Assembly: GCA_021789795.1 (NCBI GenBank)
Contig: JAJYJA010000127.1
Coordinates: 1 to 6,917 of the forward strand
Source: Deltaproteobacteria bacterium
Lineage (GTDB): Bacteria > Desulfobacterota > Desulfobulbia > Desulfobulbales > VMSU01
Direction: 5' to 3'
DNA: 6,917 nt
The notes under the pieces were generated by a model. It was given only the letters and a program-made list of their open reading frames with translations. It did no database searches and was not told the origin of the DNA. Below are positions 6,711-6,917 of this stretch, piece by piece (the first letter of the stretch is position 1; each line of letters opens with the position of its first letter). The translations under genes and the position numbers were made by a program.

Positions 6711-6803
6711 TGCGACTATCAGCCCGATTGACAAGGGCGAGGACAGATGGTTAGCAGATGACCAGGCCGGGCCGTTACCGGCGTGGCAAGTATTGATGGC
6801 GTC
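6711..6803. other. Non-coding spacer downstream of der
   Basis: No credible ORF. It contains a small GC hairpin, GCCGG (6766-6770) with CCGGC (6778-6782) around a 7-nt loop, without a following T-run. A TTGACA hexamer at 6728-6733 matches a sigma-70 -35 box, but the best -10 candidates at 17-18 nt (TTAGCA, TAGCAG) are poor. I call neither a terminator nor a promoter with confidence. Confidence 0.5.
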
Positions 6804-6913
6804 GCAAAAAGACCGATCTACTGCGGCGCGTGGCGGTTTGGCTCGTTCGGCATACCATCTGTATGGCCTCACTCGCCAAACACACCCCGCGCCTTGTATA
6901 TCGGCCCTTTTGC
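6804..6913. repeat. Long imperfect palindrome of dispersed-repeat (MITE/REP-like) type
   Basis: A 110-bp imperfect inverted repeat centred near 6858. Paired blocks, outside to inside, are: GCAAAA at the left end (6804-6809) with TTTTGC (6908-6913); CCGAT (6813-6817) with ATCGG (6900-6904); GGCGCG (6825-6830) with CGCGCC (6888-6893); GTTTGGC (6836-6842) with GCCAAAC (6875-6881); CATAC (6851-6855) with GTATG (6861-6865) around a CATCT loop. All share nearly the same centre, so a single long hairpin forms with a few internal loops. From memory it resembles palindromic intergenic repeats of Deltaproteobacteria that begin GATGGCGTCGCAAAAAG; that cannot be confirmed here. GATGGC at 6795-6800 suggests the element reaches beyond both listed ends and continues past the window. 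It lies 93 nt after the der stop, so its RNA form may also end or protect the der transcript. Confidence 0.75.
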
Positions 6914-6917
6914 TTAG

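Noticed and set aside
6728..6757. Possible promoter (TTGACA plus weak -10) after der
   Set aside because: The -35 hexamer is perfect, but the -10 candidates match only about half of consensus and no gene is visible downstream within the window.
6766..6782. Small hairpin as der terminator
   Set aside because: The stem is only 5 bp with a 7-nt loop and no T-run follows, so there is no support for intrinsic termination.
5823..6872. Long reverse-strand ORF opposite der (349 aa)
   Set aside because: It is antisense to a fully intact Der with all GTPase motifs; long antisense frames are expected in high-GC DNA with strong third-position bias, and the translation shows no recognisable domain.

Overview
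The window is a high-GC bacterial segment with four complete genes, all on the + strand, plus the tail of a fifth gene at the left edge and a long imperfect palindrome at the right edge. Strong G/C bias at third codon positions, compact spacing, and a PheA-like/TyrA fusion beside DUF445 and der fit a Deltaproteobacteria/Desulfobacterota-type genome. The edge palindrome also resembles, from memory, intergenic repeats of that group. This placement is inference; no rRNA or other strong marker is present.

Layout. Positions 2-82 look like the C-terminal end of an unidentified gene. Positions 88-1758 encode a three-part aromatic amino acid protein: a prephenate dehydratase-like domain, an ACT domain and a TyrA (prephenate/arogenate dehydrogenase) domain. 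A DUF445 membrane protein (1755-3338) overlaps its stop by 4 nt and starts with TTG, so the two are probably translationally coupled. A 195-nt stretch follows (3339-3533); it stays open in the next gene's frame, but its base composition says it is not coding, and it holds a hairpin and an orphan Shine-Dalgarno sequence. Next is an uncharacterised protein of about 551 aa (3534-5189) that I read as a remote member of the HIT/GalT (nucleotidyl transferase/phosphorylase) fold. After 123 nt comes der (engA, 5313-6710), the double-GTPase ribosome assembly factor. The window ends in non-coding DNA dominated by the palindrome at 6804-6913.

How the genes relate. The upstream tail, the fusion and the DUF445 gene are packed tightly enough to share a transcript. 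The HIT-like gene and der follow in the same direction with larger gaps and may have their own signals, though I found no convincing promoter. No shared pathway is evident: the fusion is aromatic amino acid biosynthesis, DUF445 is of unknown membrane function, and der is ribosome biogenesis.

The points most worth following up are the eroded dehydratase active site in the fusion, the HIT-like protein with an altered histidine motif, and the edge palindrome. I see no CRISPR array, tRNA, rRNA, transposase or phage gene.
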